From positions 1 to 32,862 of the forward strand of contig DASVTZ010000072.1 of assembly GCA_036387335.1 (NCBI GenBank): 32,862 bases of DNA, written 5' to 3'. Below are positions 1 to 7,722 of this stretch, one piece after another; position 1 is the stretch's first letter, and each line of letters opens with the position of its first letter. Both the position numbers and the translations under genes were made by a program. Under the pieces are notes generated by a model. The model did no database searches. It was not told the origin of the DNA and saw only the letters and a list, made by a program, of their open reading frames with translations. This stretch comes from Longimicrobium sp. GTDB taxonomy: Bacteria; Gemmatimonadota; Gemmatimonadetes; Longimicrobiales; Longimicrobiaceae.

Positions 1-1
1 G

Positions 2-1684
2 GTGCAGGACTTCATCATCCTCTTCGCATCCATGCGCCGCGACGGCAAGTCGCTGGGGCAGATGGCGCGCGAGGAGATCAACACGACCGCCGGGTTGATC
101 TCCATGGTGGCCGTCCTCGCCATCATGGCGATCCTGCTGGCCGTGCTCGCGCTCATCGTCGTCAACGCGCTGGCGCATTCGCCCTGGGGGCTCTTCACCA
201 TCGCCTGCACCATTCCCATCGCCCTGCTGATGGGGTGGTGGATGCACGCCTTCCGCCCCGGCCGCGTGGGCGAGGCATCCGCGATCGGGGTGGTGCTGGT
301 GATGGCGGCGGTGGTGGCCGGCGGCTGGGTGGCCAGGAACCCGGCGTGGGCCGCCGTCTTCACCGTCGAGAAGACGACGCTCGTCTGGCTGATGGCCGCG
401 TACGGCTTCGTCGCGTCCGTGCTCCCGGTGTGGGTCCTTCTCTGCCCGCGCGACTACCTGAGCACCTTCCTCAAGATCGGCACCATCCTGGGGCTCGCGG
501 TGGGGATCCTGGTGTCGCTCCCCGTCATCCACATGCCGGCGATGACGAAGTTCGTGGATGGCACGGGGCCCGTGTTCAGCGGCAAGCTCTTCCCCTTCGC
601 CTTCATCACCGTGGCGTGCGGGGCCATCAGCGGCTTCCACGCGCTGGTCGCCAGCGGCACCACACCCAAGATGCTGGAGCGCGAGTCCGATGCGCGCCTG
701 GTGGGCTACGGCGCCATGCTCATGGAGTCGTTCGTCGGCGTGATGGCGATGGTCGCGGCCTCCATCCTGGAGCCGGGCGTCTACTTCGCCATCAACGCCC
801 CCGCCGGCGTGGTGGGCGCCACCGTGGAGACGGCCACGCGCACCATCGCCACCTGGGGCTTCGTGGTCACCCCCGAAGACATGACGCGCCTCGCCGCGCA
901 GATGGGCGAGACGACGCTCCTGGCACGCACCGGAGGCGCGCCGTCGCTGGCGGTGGGGATGTCGCAGATCTTCAGCGGCGTCTTCGGCGGGTCGGGGATG
1001 TCGGCGCTCTGGTACCACTTCGCCATCATGTTCGAGGCGCTCTTCATCCTCACCACCATCGACACCGGCACGCGCGTCGGCCGCTTCATGCTGCAGGAGC
1101 TGCTGGGGCACGTGTGGAAGCCGCTCGGGCGCACCTCGTGGTACCCCAGCATCGTCCTTTCCAGCGGGCTGATCGTCTTCGGCTGGGCCTACTTCCTCTA
1201 CCAGGGCGTGGTGGACCCGCTGGGCGGCATCAACTCGCTCTGGCCCCTCTTCGGCATCTCCAACCAGCTCCTGGCCGCCGTCGCGCTCTGCGTGGGGACG
1301 ACGGTGCTAATCAAAAGCGGCAAGGCGCGCTTCGCCTGGACGACGCTCCTGCCGCTCGCCTGGCTCTGCGCCGTCACCTTCACCGCCGGCTGGCAAAAGG
1401 TCTTCGCCGCCGACCCCAAGCTGGGCTTCCTGGCCCACGCCGCCATGATCCGCGACAAGCTCGCCGCCGGCCAGCTCCCCCCCGGCGCCAAGACCCTCGC
1501 CGACGCGCGCCACATGATCTTCAACGACCGCCTTGACGCCGTCGTCGCGCTCGCCTTCATGGCCGTCGCCGTGCTGGTGATCGTCGTCTCGGTGCGCGAG
1601 TGGCTGCTCTTGCTCCGGCACCGCAAGCCTGCGGTGCTGTGCGAGGCGCCGTTCGTGGCGAGCGGGCTGGTGGCGGGGGATTGA
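2..1684 (+). CDS. cstA: CstA-family carbon starvation / pyruvate-peptide transporter (5' truncated by window edge)
   Basis: This is the C-terminal ~560 residues of an inner-membrane CstA/BtsT family transporter. The family imports pyruvate and has been linked to peptide uptake during carbon starvation. The window opens inside the gene at the conserved segment VQDFIILFASMRRDGKSLGQ, which lies roughly 130 residues into full-length family members of about 700 aa, so the GTG at position 2 is an internal valine and not a start. About ten or more hydrophobic segments follow, with conserved stretches such as ACGAISGFHALVASGTTPK, FSGVFGGSG, ALFILTTIDTGTRVGRF and LWPLFGISNQLLAA. The frame closes at TGA 1682-1684, immediately before the compositional change that opens the accessory island. 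Family assignment is secure. The real substrate (pyruvate or peptides) cannot be read from sequence. Confidence 0.93.
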   Translation: MQDFIILFASMRRDGKSLGQMAREEINTTAGLISMVAVLAIMAILLAVLALIVVNALAHSPWGLFTIACTIPIALLMGWWMHAFRPGRVGEASAIGVVLVMAAVVAGGWVARNPAWAAVFTVEKTTLVWLMAAYGFVASVLPVWVLLCPRDYLSTFLKIGTILGLAVGILVSLPVIHMPAMTKFVDGTGPVFSGKLFPFAFITVACGAISGFHALVASGTTPKMLERESDARLVGYGAMLMESFVGVMAMVAASILEPGVYFAINAPAGVVGATVETATRTIATWGFVVTPEDMTRLAAQMGETTLLARTGGAPSLAVGMSQIFSGVFGGSGMSALWYHFAIMFEALFILTTIDTGTRVGRFMLQELLGHVWKPLGRTSWYPSIVLSSGLIVFGWAYFLYQGVVDPLGGINSLWPLFGISNQLLAAVALCVGTTVLIKSGKARFAWTTLLPLAWLCAVTFTAGWQKVFAADPKLGFLAHAAMIRDKLAAGQLPPGAKTLADARHMIFNDRLDAVVALAFMAVAVLVIVVSVREWLLLLRHRKPAVLCEAPFVASGLVAGD

Positions 1685-1840
1685 GATCGACAGCTAAATT
1701 AGACGACTACCTCGGCCGCCTGACGAGACTGAACGCGAGGGGCTAACAAGGTGAGCGCGTGCGTGCTAGCTTCACTTAAGCGCAGTCTTAGCGACCTCCT
1801 CATTTTTATTCTACCTTACCTTCCAACGCGCTTGAGGCAA

Positions 1841-2431
1841 ATGCCCGATGATCCGGTCATCATAGAGCGAATAGCAAGGTTTAAAAACGACCTTGCGCTT
1901 ATGAACCCGCCTCAACTCGTCAGGAAGTATGTCGCTTTTGGCGATGCGTACATCCTCCCAGATGACCAGTTTTTTTCATTGAAAGAGGAAGTGGCCCACC
2001 ACTTCCAAGTTCACCCGAACCAAGTGTTCTTAGTCGGTTCCGCGAAGCTCGGATTCAGCATTGCGCGTAGAAAGCGATATAGACCCTTCACAGACACTTC
2101 CGATATCGACGTGGCGGTAGTATCAGACCGGCTCTTCGACGGCATCTGGGAAGATGTATTTCGCTATCGATACCAAGTAGGATACTGGCCTCAGGAGAGC
2201 GAGTTTAAGAACTATCTCTTTCGCGGCTGGATCCGTCCAGACAAGCTTCCGCCGGCGAACTCATTTCGACTGGGGGCAGAATGGTGGGCTTTTTTCAGCG
2301 AACTTACGAGTAGCGGACGATACGGTGTGTACAAGATCGCTGCAGGGCTGTACCGTTCGGATTTTTTCTTTGAGAGTTACCAGAGCATTTGCGTAAGCGA
2401 ATGCCAAGAGGAGGCGAGAATACAGCCATGA
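1841..2431 (+). CDS. Nucleotidyltransferase-fold protein, first gene of an NTase/DUF262 pair
   Basis: A 196-aa protein with a Pol-beta-like nucleotidyltransferase signature: VGSAKLGFS (Gly66-Ser67) followed about 20 residues later by DTSDIDVAVVS, whose Asp88 and Asp90 would be the metal-binding pair. The rest is a conserved-looking aromatic region (YLFRGWIRPDKLPP, EWWAFFSEL, YGVYKIAAGLYRS) that I do not recognise as a named domain. Its stop overlaps the start of the DUF262 gene as ATGA (2428-2431), which implies translational coupling and a joint function. Start choice is uncertain. ATG 1841 gives a compact N terminus leading into RFKNDL. An in-frame GTG at 1751 has a better ribosome-binding site (GAGGGG, 8 nt spacing) and would add 30 hydrophobic residues. 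Composition is much more A+T-rich than the flanking genes, with codons such as ATA, TTA and AGA, which suggests horizontal acquisition. No substrate can be inferred; a tRNA- or protein-modifying NTase or a signal synthase are all possible. Confidence 0.8.
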   Translation: MPDDPVIIERIARFKNDLALMNPPQLVRKYVAFGDAYILPDDQFFSLKEEVAHHFQVHPNQVFLVGSAKLGFSIARRKRYRPFTDTSDIDVAVVSDRLFDGIWEDVFRYRYQVGYWPQESEFKNYLFRGWIRPDKLPPANSFRLGAEWWAFFSELTSSGRYGVYKIAAGLYRSDFFFESYQSICVSECQEEARIQP

Positions 2432-3453
2432 GAACGACCGCCACGAACCGTAAGCTTAGGACGCTCCTGACGGGGATCCGAAGCGGAGCACTAATTCCAC
2501 GCCCTGAGTTTCAGCGCCGCCTCGTTTGGTCTAACCGGCACAAAGTAGCCTTCATCGGAACAGTGCTCGATGCTTATCCGTTTCCAGAGATCTACATTGC
2601 TGCCGGCCATGTGGACTCAGAGACAGGAGAGGGTACAGAGATGCTGGTTGATGGGCAGCAGCGCATCACCACTCTCTACCAGTATTTCCACGCATCCTCA
2701 GAGCTGAAGCTGCCGGCTGAGATCCCACCTTACTCCAACCTGTCCGAGGACGCGAAGATGGCGTTTCTCGAGTATGACGTGGTAGTACGAGACCTCGGAC
2801 CCATGGGAATTCCGGAAATTAAGGAGATATTTACAAGGATCAACTCGACAAACTATGCACTGAATGCGATGGAGATACAAAACGCCCGATTCGAGGGCGA
2901 CTTCAAGAAGTTTGGGGAGACGCTAGCAGAAAACCCGTTCTTCGAGCGTCACCGGGTCTTTAGTGCAGCTGACATTCGCCGGATGCACGATCTGCGCTTC
3001 GTGTTGACACTCGTTGTGACCATACTTTCCACATACTTCAACCGAGATGACGAACTCGACGCGTACTTGGCGAGGTTCAATGATGAATTTAGCGAGCGGG
3101 AACGTGTCACCCAAGAGCTCACTTGCGTTTTCGCCTATGTCGACAGTCTAGATTTTGATCTTAGAAGCCGAGTTTGGAGAAAACCAGATCTTTTTTCGAC
3201 CCTAGTTGAACTTCATCGTGTCCTCGTGAAAGGTACGCGCGTTCCGGAGGCGGAAGCAGTCGCCCCAGAGTTGAAGAAGTTCTTCGCGAGAGTAGAATCT
3301 ATCAACGAATCGGATGAAGCCGATTCGGAGTTGCTCGCTTACTATAAGGCCTCGATTCAGGCAACGAACGACCGTAGCAGCAGAATCACACGTGGGGCTA
3401 TTATCCAGAGGGTCATCCGAGAGGCGTCAGGTGGGCAATTAACCGTGCTTTAG
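2428..3453 (+). CDS. DUF262 (GmrS/ParB-like) domain protein, second gene of the NTase/DUF262 pair
   Basis: A 341-aa protein with the DUF262 (GmrSD N-terminal, ParB/sulfiredoxin-like NTPase) hallmarks in order: IPRPEFQRRLVW (residues 23-34), LDAYPFPEIYIA, the defining DGQQRITTL (75-83), and EIFTRINSTNYALNAMEIQ near residues 135-155. In GmrSD, SspE and BrxU this fold uses DGQQR in nucleotide hydrolysis that gates a DUF1524 HNH nuclease. Here no HNH or DUF1524 signature follows; the C-terminal ~170 residues are helical-looking and unrecognised, ending in RGAIIQRVIREASGG. The start was chosen at ATG 2428 because it overlaps the upstream stop by ATGA; TTG 2389 and ATG 2401 are in-frame alternatives. 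The gene shares the low G+C of its partner. The pair is most simply read as a defence-type module in which the NTase replaces or supplements the usual nuclease half. That role is inference. Confidence 0.85.
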   Translation: MRTTATNRKLRTLLTGIRSGALIPRPEFQRRLVWSNRHKVAFIGTVLDAYPFPEIYIAAGHVDSETGEGTEMLVDGQQRITTLYQYFHASSELKLPAEIPPYSNLSEDAKMAFLEYDVVVRDLGPMGIPEIKEIFTRINSTNYALNAMEIQNARFEGDFKKFGETLAENPFFERHRVFSAADIRRMHDLRFVLTLVVTILSTYFNRDDELDAYLARFNDEFSERERVTQELTCVFAYVDSLDFDLRSRVWRKPDLFSTLVELHRVLVKGTRVPEAEAVAPELKKFFARVESINESDEADSELLAYYKASIQATNDRSSRITRGAIIQRVIREASGGQLTVL

Positions 3454-3773
3454 GTCCCATTGCGGCGAGCCGATCTTCAATTCGGCCACCAGCCGGTGGT
3501 GCCGAGCGATCCCGGAACGCGGCAACTGTGTAGCCGTTTGGCTGCAGGAGAAGACTGCCCGTGCAACCAGGGGCGGGTTTGCTATAGGCGCGGAAACCTG
3601 CGGCTCTACATAGGCCTTTGCGACATCCACGCCGCGCATGCCCATTTTTCTGGGAGCGAGGTGACGACTCAGCGCATGAAGAGCTACGTTCCCGGGCTGT
3701 TTGATTCGGCTCGGAAGGGGCATAATTGTCACTGCACATTCTTTTTCCTCGCGCTTCAGCGGATGGGGGGGGA
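3454..3773. other. Gene-poor stretch between DUF262 gene and eroded antitoxin; possible transposase debris
   Basis: No convincing gene is seen in these ~320 bases. A plus-strand frame from 3460 is rich in Cys, His and Arg and resembles no family. On the minus strand a 68-codon frame from ATG 3645 to the TAA at 3439 begins MGMRGVDVAKAYVEP. This recalls the first RuvC-like strand of IS110-family transposases (G-[IV]-D-[VI]-[AS]-K), but the remaining residues do not follow the family, so at most it is an eroded end. The base composition is intermediate between the A+T-rich module upstream and the G+C-rich chromosome. Confidence 0.35.
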
Positions 3774-4040
3774 GTGACCGGAATCTGGGACGCGGTCGGG
3801 CAGGATCTCCGTTTGGGAGTGACGACCTCCCCGCAGGCCGACGATGCAGCGGGCGGCCTCTCTGATGTTGAGCACGCGTGGGAGGGTGAGATCCGGCGCC
3901 GGTTGGCTGAGATCGAGGCGGGCACGGCGGACTTAATTCCCGCCGAAGATGTCTTCGCGGAACTGCGCCGCCGTCGCGCCGCGCTGGAGGACGATGGCGA
4001 CAATGGCCAACCCCGGAGAACCGTCTTCGACCAGATCTGA
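3774..4040 (+). pseudogene. N-terminally eroded addiction-module (RelB/TIGR02574-like) antitoxin
   Basis: The C-terminal half of this 88-codon frame, VEHAWEGEIRRRLAEIEAG followed by TADLIPAEDVFAELRRR, matches the typical end of small 'putative addiction module component' antitoxins (AW..EI.RRL.EI..G....IP.EEV...L). The expected N-terminal helix block, usually a run like LPPEERAELAEELL..SLD, is absent. The preceding residues are unrelated, and I did not find the block in the other two frames. GTG 3774 and GTG 3819 are possible starts, neither with a well-placed ribosome-binding site. No RelE/ParE-type toxin follows; the next gene is another antitoxin. It is best read as a remnant of a toxin-antitoxin locus. 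A short functional protein cannot be excluded. Confidence 0.55.
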
Positions 4041-4113
4041 GCACGAGACGGTGAGCGACTGGCGCATCGGCCCCTCCTTGTGACTCCGCTCAGCCCCTTC
4101 TGTGGGTGAGGTG

Positions 4114-4138
4114 CTTGTACGTATATTATACGTACAAG
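4114..4138. promoter_or_regulatory. Perfect 25-nt palindrome, likely autoregulatory operator of the antitoxin
   Basis: CTTGTACGTATA and TATACGTACAAG are perfect 12-bp arms around a single central T at 4126. The site ends 16 nt before the GTG start of the antitoxin at 4155 and contains a TATATT/TATTAT stretch that could serve as a -10 box. Ribbon-helix-helix and AbrB-type antitoxins repress their own operons by binding such palindromes as dimers. The operator role is inferred from position and symmetry. Confidence 0.7.
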
Positions 4139-4154
4139 TAACGGGAGGTGCTAA

Positions 4155-4385
4155 GTGCAGAAGAAGCTCACCATCACGATGGACGAGGTAGTCTATGACG
4201 GCCTCTACCGGACCGTAGGGCCCCGTCGCATCAGCCAGTTCATCGAGGGACTGGTTCGGCCCCATGTGGTTGAAGCGGGCCTGCTGGCGGCGTACGCGGA
4301 GATGGCCGCGGACGAAGCGCGCGAGTCTGAGGCAGAGGACTGGTCCAACGCCCTGCTGCCTGATGTAGACAACCGAATTCGGTGA
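4155..4385 (+). CDS. MazE/ribbon-helix-helix-like addiction-module antitoxin (orphan)
   Basis: A 76-aa protein starting MQKKLTITMDEVVYDGLYR, a short beta strand followed by helices (ISQFIEGLVRPHVV), then an acidic tail (MAADEARESEAEDW). This is the usual architecture of a MazE/VapB-like RHH antitoxin whose C terminus wraps its toxin. GTG start, with a strong ribosome-binding site GGGAGG at 4143-4148. The stop overlaps a GTG (GTGA, 4382-4385) that would be the natural coupled start of a toxin. That frame encodes only VKWVKAPCLS before TAG 4412-4414, so the toxin has been lost or truncated. The palindrome at 4114-4138 is its probable operator. It could persist as an orphan regulator or anti-addiction factor. 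Confidence 0.75.
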   Translation: MQKKLTITMDEVVYDGLYRTVGPRRISQFIEGLVRPHVVEAGLLAAYAEMAADEARESEAEDWSNALLPDVDNRIR

Positions 4386-4431
4386 AGTGGGTGAAAGCGC
4401 CCTGTCTGTCGTAGGTGTGGAGATAAAAGGC

Positions 4432-4451
4432 GGGACCGCGGCCGCGGTCCC
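4432..4451. terminator. Bidirectional hairpin between convergent genes
   Basis: GGGACCGCGG/CCGCGGTCCC is a perfect 20-nt palindrome lying between the antitoxin (plus) and the DUF5916 gene (minus, ending 4482). It has no long T tract, as is common in G+C-rich genomes. Confidence 0.6.
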
Positions 4452-4481
4452 ACCCCCTATCTCTACGTCCGTGCTACAGCC

Positions 4482-6872
4482 TCAGCGGCGGAACAGGTAG
4501 CTGATCTTGAAGAACAGCCCGTCCGCGCGCGGTTGGAGGCCGGCGAAGCGGAAGGCTTCGTCGTCGGTGACTTCGCGGCCGTAGCCGAGGAAGGCGACGG
4601 TGCCGGGGGAGGGGCGGTAGCTCAGGAGGAGGTCCAGGCGCAGCGGGTTGAGCTGCGGCTCCGAGTACGACGGGAGGTTGCCGCGGCGCACGCGGAACGG
4701 CTCGCCGTCGCGCAGGTACTCGCCGCCGTCCGGGGCGCGCAGGACGTCGACCTCCTCGACGGAGTACTGTGCCAGACCCCGTACGGCCAGGGCGCGGGTG
4801 AGCTGGTACTCCACGCGCAGCCGCGGCACCAGCGCCCGCGAGTAGCGCGAGTCGTCGGAGGCGCGGCGGAGGACCGAGTAGCGCAGCCGGCCGTCCACCC
4901 GCAGCGACGGGGTGGGGCGCAGTTCCACCGCGGCCGCGATGCCGCTCTCCGCGCCGCGCGTACCCTCCGCGAAGATGGGGGTGGCGCCTGCGAAGAGCTC
5001 CACGGCGATGTCCGCGGTCTTGAAGTGCGACGACTGCGCCTGCAGCGAGATGCTGTGCAGCCCGCCCATGCGCGGGTTCGGCCCGATCAGCGAGTCGCCG
5101 GTCTCCGTGCGGCCGTCCGGGCCGGTGCGCGAGAAGCCCGCGTAGTCGGCGAGGTGCAGGGTGTAGAAGGCGCGGTCCACGCCCAGCTCGACCTCCAGGT
5201 TCCCGCGCAGCGACGCCTTCGCCTCCACGGAGAGCGACCCCTCCACGGCCTCGTCACCACTCCAGAAGCCGCGCCCGTCCCAGTAGCGGCGGCCGCCCTG
5301 GCGCAGGTCGAGGCGCTGGAGGAGGGCGCCGCGCGCGCCGTACCAGGAGACGCGGTTGCCTCCGGAGATCTCCGTGATCCCACGCCGGCGCACGAAGCCG
5401 GTTTCGGTGCGGAAGCTGGAGGGGACGTCGCGCAGGGTGGCGAGATAGCCCCAGCGCCGGCCCGTGCGGTCCAGGTAGAGGTTGGCGATGTGCCCCACTT
5501 CGTCGTCGGTCGACACCGCCTGCCTCGCGCCGGGCGCTCCCGCCGAGTCGCGCCCGAAGGGGTCCGCGACCCACGAGCGCGTCCAGCTCCCGCCGCCCAG
5601 GATGCCCGCCGTGTACACACCGCCGAAGCGGATGCGCGCATCGGCCGCCGCCACGTGGTTGAAGGCGTCGCCGGTCTGGCGGCTGGTGGCGAGCGCCCCC
5701 AGCGTGGAGCCCGACGCGCCCACGTCGCGGCGCACGCGCGCGATGTGGACGACCGCCCGGTCTGCGCGCGGGGCGAAGCGGGCGGGTCGCGAGAGCGGGG
5801 CCTCGTCCACCGCGCCCAGGTACGCCAGGTTCAGCGCCCCCACCTTGCCGGTGAGCCGCGCGCCCACCGCCGGGTCCACCACCGAGCGGGTGTAGACCAG
5901 CGTCTCCGGCGTGGAGAAGAGGTCCGCGCCCTCCAGGAAGAACGGGCGCTTCTCCTGCAGCGAGATGGCGAAGCGCTCGTTGACGGTGATCTGGTCCGCG
6001 TCCGCCTCGATGGTGGAGAAGTCGGGGTTGATGGTGGCGTCGAGGGTCAGCTCGCTGGTGATGCCGTACTTGACGTTCACCCCCAGGTCGGGCTCGGTGG
6101 GGCCGCGCCGGAAGCCGTTCTCGCCGGTGCTCCCCTCGCGGCGCGCGGTGAGGGTGGGGTTGGCTTCGAAGAGGCGCCCCGGCCGCAGCCCGCGAATGCC
6201 GCGCAGCGTTCCGCTCTGCGCCAGCTCCGACGGCGTGCTCTGCAGGCGCGGCGCCCAGCTTTCCTGCGCGGCGGTGGCGGGGAGCACGCGGATGACGTTG
6301 AAGCCCCAGCGCTGCTCGCCGCCCGCGGGAAACTTCAGGCTCTTGAGCGGGATGCGCAGCTCCACCTCGTAGCCGTCGCCGGTGAGGCGCCCGCGCGAGT
6401 CGAAGAGGAAGTCGGGGGCGAAGTCCGTCCCGCGTCCCTCCGCCAGGATGCCATCCTGCTGGATCCCCAGCGGGTTGACGTAGAAGACGAAGGCGCGGCG
6501 CTGGTCCGCGAAGGTGTCCAGCAGGATGCGGACGTGGTCGTCGCTGGTGATCTGGTCGCGCTCGGCGAGCGTGGAGCGGATGCGCGACGGCTCGGCGGCG
6601 TACGCGCGCACGCCGATGTAGAGGTCGCGCGGCGTGTAGAACACGCGCACCTCCGTCCGCTCCGACGCCGGTGACCCCTCCGCCGGGCGGGACTGCGTGA
6701 AGTCGCCGAGGAGCGCCGCGGTGGACCACGCCTCCTCGTCCAGCCGGCCGTCCACGCGGATCTGCGCCGATTCCAGGCGCGGCGGGTCGGCCACGCGGGG
6801 AGTGCCGCGCAGGGTATCTTCCTGGAAAGGCGAAGCCGCCACGATTGCGGCGGCCAGGAGCGTTGCCATCAT
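4482..6872 (-). CDS. DUF5916 outer-membrane protein with N-terminal CBM9-like domain
   Basis: A ~796-aa exported protein. A short signal peptide (MMATLLAAAIVAASPFQ) precedes a carbohydrate-binding-family-9-like domain: IRVDGRLDEEAW near residues 40-50, EVRVFYTPRDLYIGVRAY and DDHVRILLDTF. A conserved VNPLGIQQDG segment and a long C-terminal region with DLGVNVKYGITSELTLDATI and KRPFFLEGADLF are typical of DUF5916 proteins and are predicted to form an outer-membrane beta barrel; the chain ends KISYLFRR with a terminal aromatic/Arg. Length matches the family (700-900 aa). The start is ATG 6872 (or the adjacent ATG 6869, or GTG 6878), supported by a promoter 23-60 nt upstream. DUF5916 has no assigned biochemical role. 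Binding of a surface glycan is inference from the CBM9-like part. Confidence 0.88.
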   Translation of the reverse strand: MMATLLAAAIVAASPFQEDTLRGTPRVADPPRLESAQIRVDGRLDEEAWSTAALLGDFTQSRPAEGSPASERTEVRVFYTPRDLYIGVRAYAAEPSRIRSTLAERDQITSDDHVRILLDTFADQRRAFVFYVNPLGIQQDGILAEGRGTDFAPDFLFDSRGRLTGDGYEVELRIPLKSLKFPAGGEQRWGFNVIRVLPATAAQESWAPRLQSTPSELAQSGTLRGIRGLRPGRLFEANPTLTARREGSTGENGFRRGPTEPDLGVNVKYGITSELTLDATINPDFSTIEADADQITVNERFAISLQEKRPFFLEGADLFSTPETLVYTRSVVDPAVGARLTGKVGALNLAYLGAVDEAPLSRPARFAPRADRAVVHIARVRRDVGASGSTLGALATSRQTGDAFNHVAAADARIRFGGVYTAGILGGGSWTRSWVADPFGRDSAGAPGARQAVSTDDEVGHIANLYLDRTGRRWGYLATLRDVPSSFRTETGFVRRRGITEISGGNRVSWYGARGALLQRLDLRQGGRRYWDGRGFWSGDEAVEGSLSVEAKASLRGNLEVELGVDRAFYTLHLADYAGFSRTGPDGRTETGDSLIGPNPRMGGLHSISLQAQSSHFKTADIAVELFAGATPIFAEGTRGAESGIAAAVELRPTPSLRVDGRLRYSVLRRASDDSRYSRALVPRLRVEYQLTRALAVRGLAQYSVEEVDVLRAPDGGEYLRDGEPFRVRRGNLPSYSEPQLNPLRLDLLLSYRPSPGTVAFLGYGREVTDDEAFRFAGLQPRADGLFFKISYLFRR

Positions 6873-6901
6873 CTGCACACTGGGCGTTCGGGAAGGTGCA
6901 A

Positions 6902-6930
6902 ACTATAACCACGCCGCGCCGCCCGGTCCA
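6902..6930 (-). promoter_or_regulatory. Sigma70-like promoter of the DUF5916 gene
   Basis: Read on the minus strand: -35 TGGACC (6930-6925), 17-nt spacer, -10 TATAGT (6907-6902). Transcription would start near 6895, giving a leader of about 23 nt. Confidence 0.5.
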
Positions 6931-7015
6931 CCCGGCCGATGACCTGTCGCGATCGCGCGGAGCGCATCATCTTGGGTCCACGCCCGCGCTTTCCACCCCC
7001 TCCGGGACTCCATCC

Positions 7016-7699
7016 ATGCCCCGCAGCCGCTGGAGACTTGCCGCCTTAGCCATCCTCCTCTCGACGATGGCATGCAGCAGCAGCGTTCCGCCTTCGCCAC
7101 CCGTGCCGGAGCCGGCCCCCGCGAGCGCCCCGGGCGACGCGCCGCGGCAGACGCCGCAAGGGGAGCGGCTCCTGGTGAGGCGCGCCGAGCTGGAGCTGTC
7201 CGCGCATCAGCCCGACTCGCTCGCCCCTCGCGTGGCGGAGATCATCCGCGGCGCCGGCGGGTTCGTGGCGAGCTCGGTGGTGGAGGAGGGGCACCGGCTG
7301 CGGATGTCGCTGCGCGTGCCGTCCCCCGCACTGGAGCCGACGCTCACGGCGCTTTCCGCGCTCGCCGAGGTGGAGCGGAGGGAGATGTCGGCGGTGGACG
7401 TGACGGAGCAGGTGTTCGACCTGGAGGCCCGGCTGCGGAACACGACGGCGGTGCGCGACCGTCTTCGCCAGCACCTGCAGCGCGCGGCGGGGGTGGGCGA
7501 CATCATCGAGGTGGAGCGCGAGCTGGGGCGGGTGCAGGCCGAAGTGGAGGTGCTGGAGGGCCGCCTCAAGCGGATCCGCGAGGAGGCGGCGCTGTCGCAG
7601 ATCACGCTGGAGGTCCACCAGAAGCGCATCCTGGGTCCGCTGGGCAAGCTCCTCGAAGGGATCGTGTGGTTCATCTCGAAGCTATTCGTCATCCGCTGA
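7016..7699 (+). CDS. DUF4349 domain lipoprotein
   Basis: A 227-aa lipoprotein. The start at ATG 7016 gives a clean signal sequence (MPRSRWRLAALAILLSTMAC) with lipobox STMAC and Cys20. A low-complexity Pro/Ala linker follows, then a DUF4349 domain: LLVRRAELELSAHQPDSLAP, GGFVASS, RMSLRVPSPALEPTLTAL, VTEQVFDLEARLRN, then a coiled coil around VERELGRVQAEVEVLEGRLK and a final hydrophobic segment LEGIVWFISKLFVI that may anchor the C terminus in the membrane. DUF4349 proteins are envelope proteins of unknown function. The gene is divergent from the DUF5916 gene and is followed 23 nt later by the VOC gene, with which it may be cotranscribed. Confidence 0.85.
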   Translation: MPRSRWRLAALAILLSTMACSSSVPPSPPVPEPAPASAPGDAPRQTPQGERLLVRRAELELSAHQPDSLAPRVAEIIRGAGGFVASSVVEEGHRLRMSLRVPSPALEPTLTALSALAEVERREMSAVDVTEQVFDLEARLRNTTAVRDRLRQHLQRAAGVGDIIEVERELGRVQAEVEVLEGRLKRIREEAALSQITLEVHQKRILGPLGKLLEGIVWFISKLFVIR

Positions 7700-7722
7700 G
7701 CACCCTACAACGCAGCCGCGCA

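Noticed and set aside
2389-2428. TTG 2389 as start of the DUF262 gene
   Set aside because: ATG 2428 overlaps the upstream stop as ATGA, the usual coupling arrangement; the upstream codons add non-conserved Arg/Gly residues.
3460-3777. 105-codon plus-strand open frame after the DUF262 gene
   Set aside because: Cys/His/Arg-rich translation with no ribosome-binding site or family resemblance; kept only as part of the gene-poor stretch.
4533-6674. 713-codon plus-strand open frame opposite the DUF5916 gene
   Set aside because: Arg/Ala/Val-rich translation without domain resemblance; it is the G+C-driven antisense shadow of a clearly recognisable gene.
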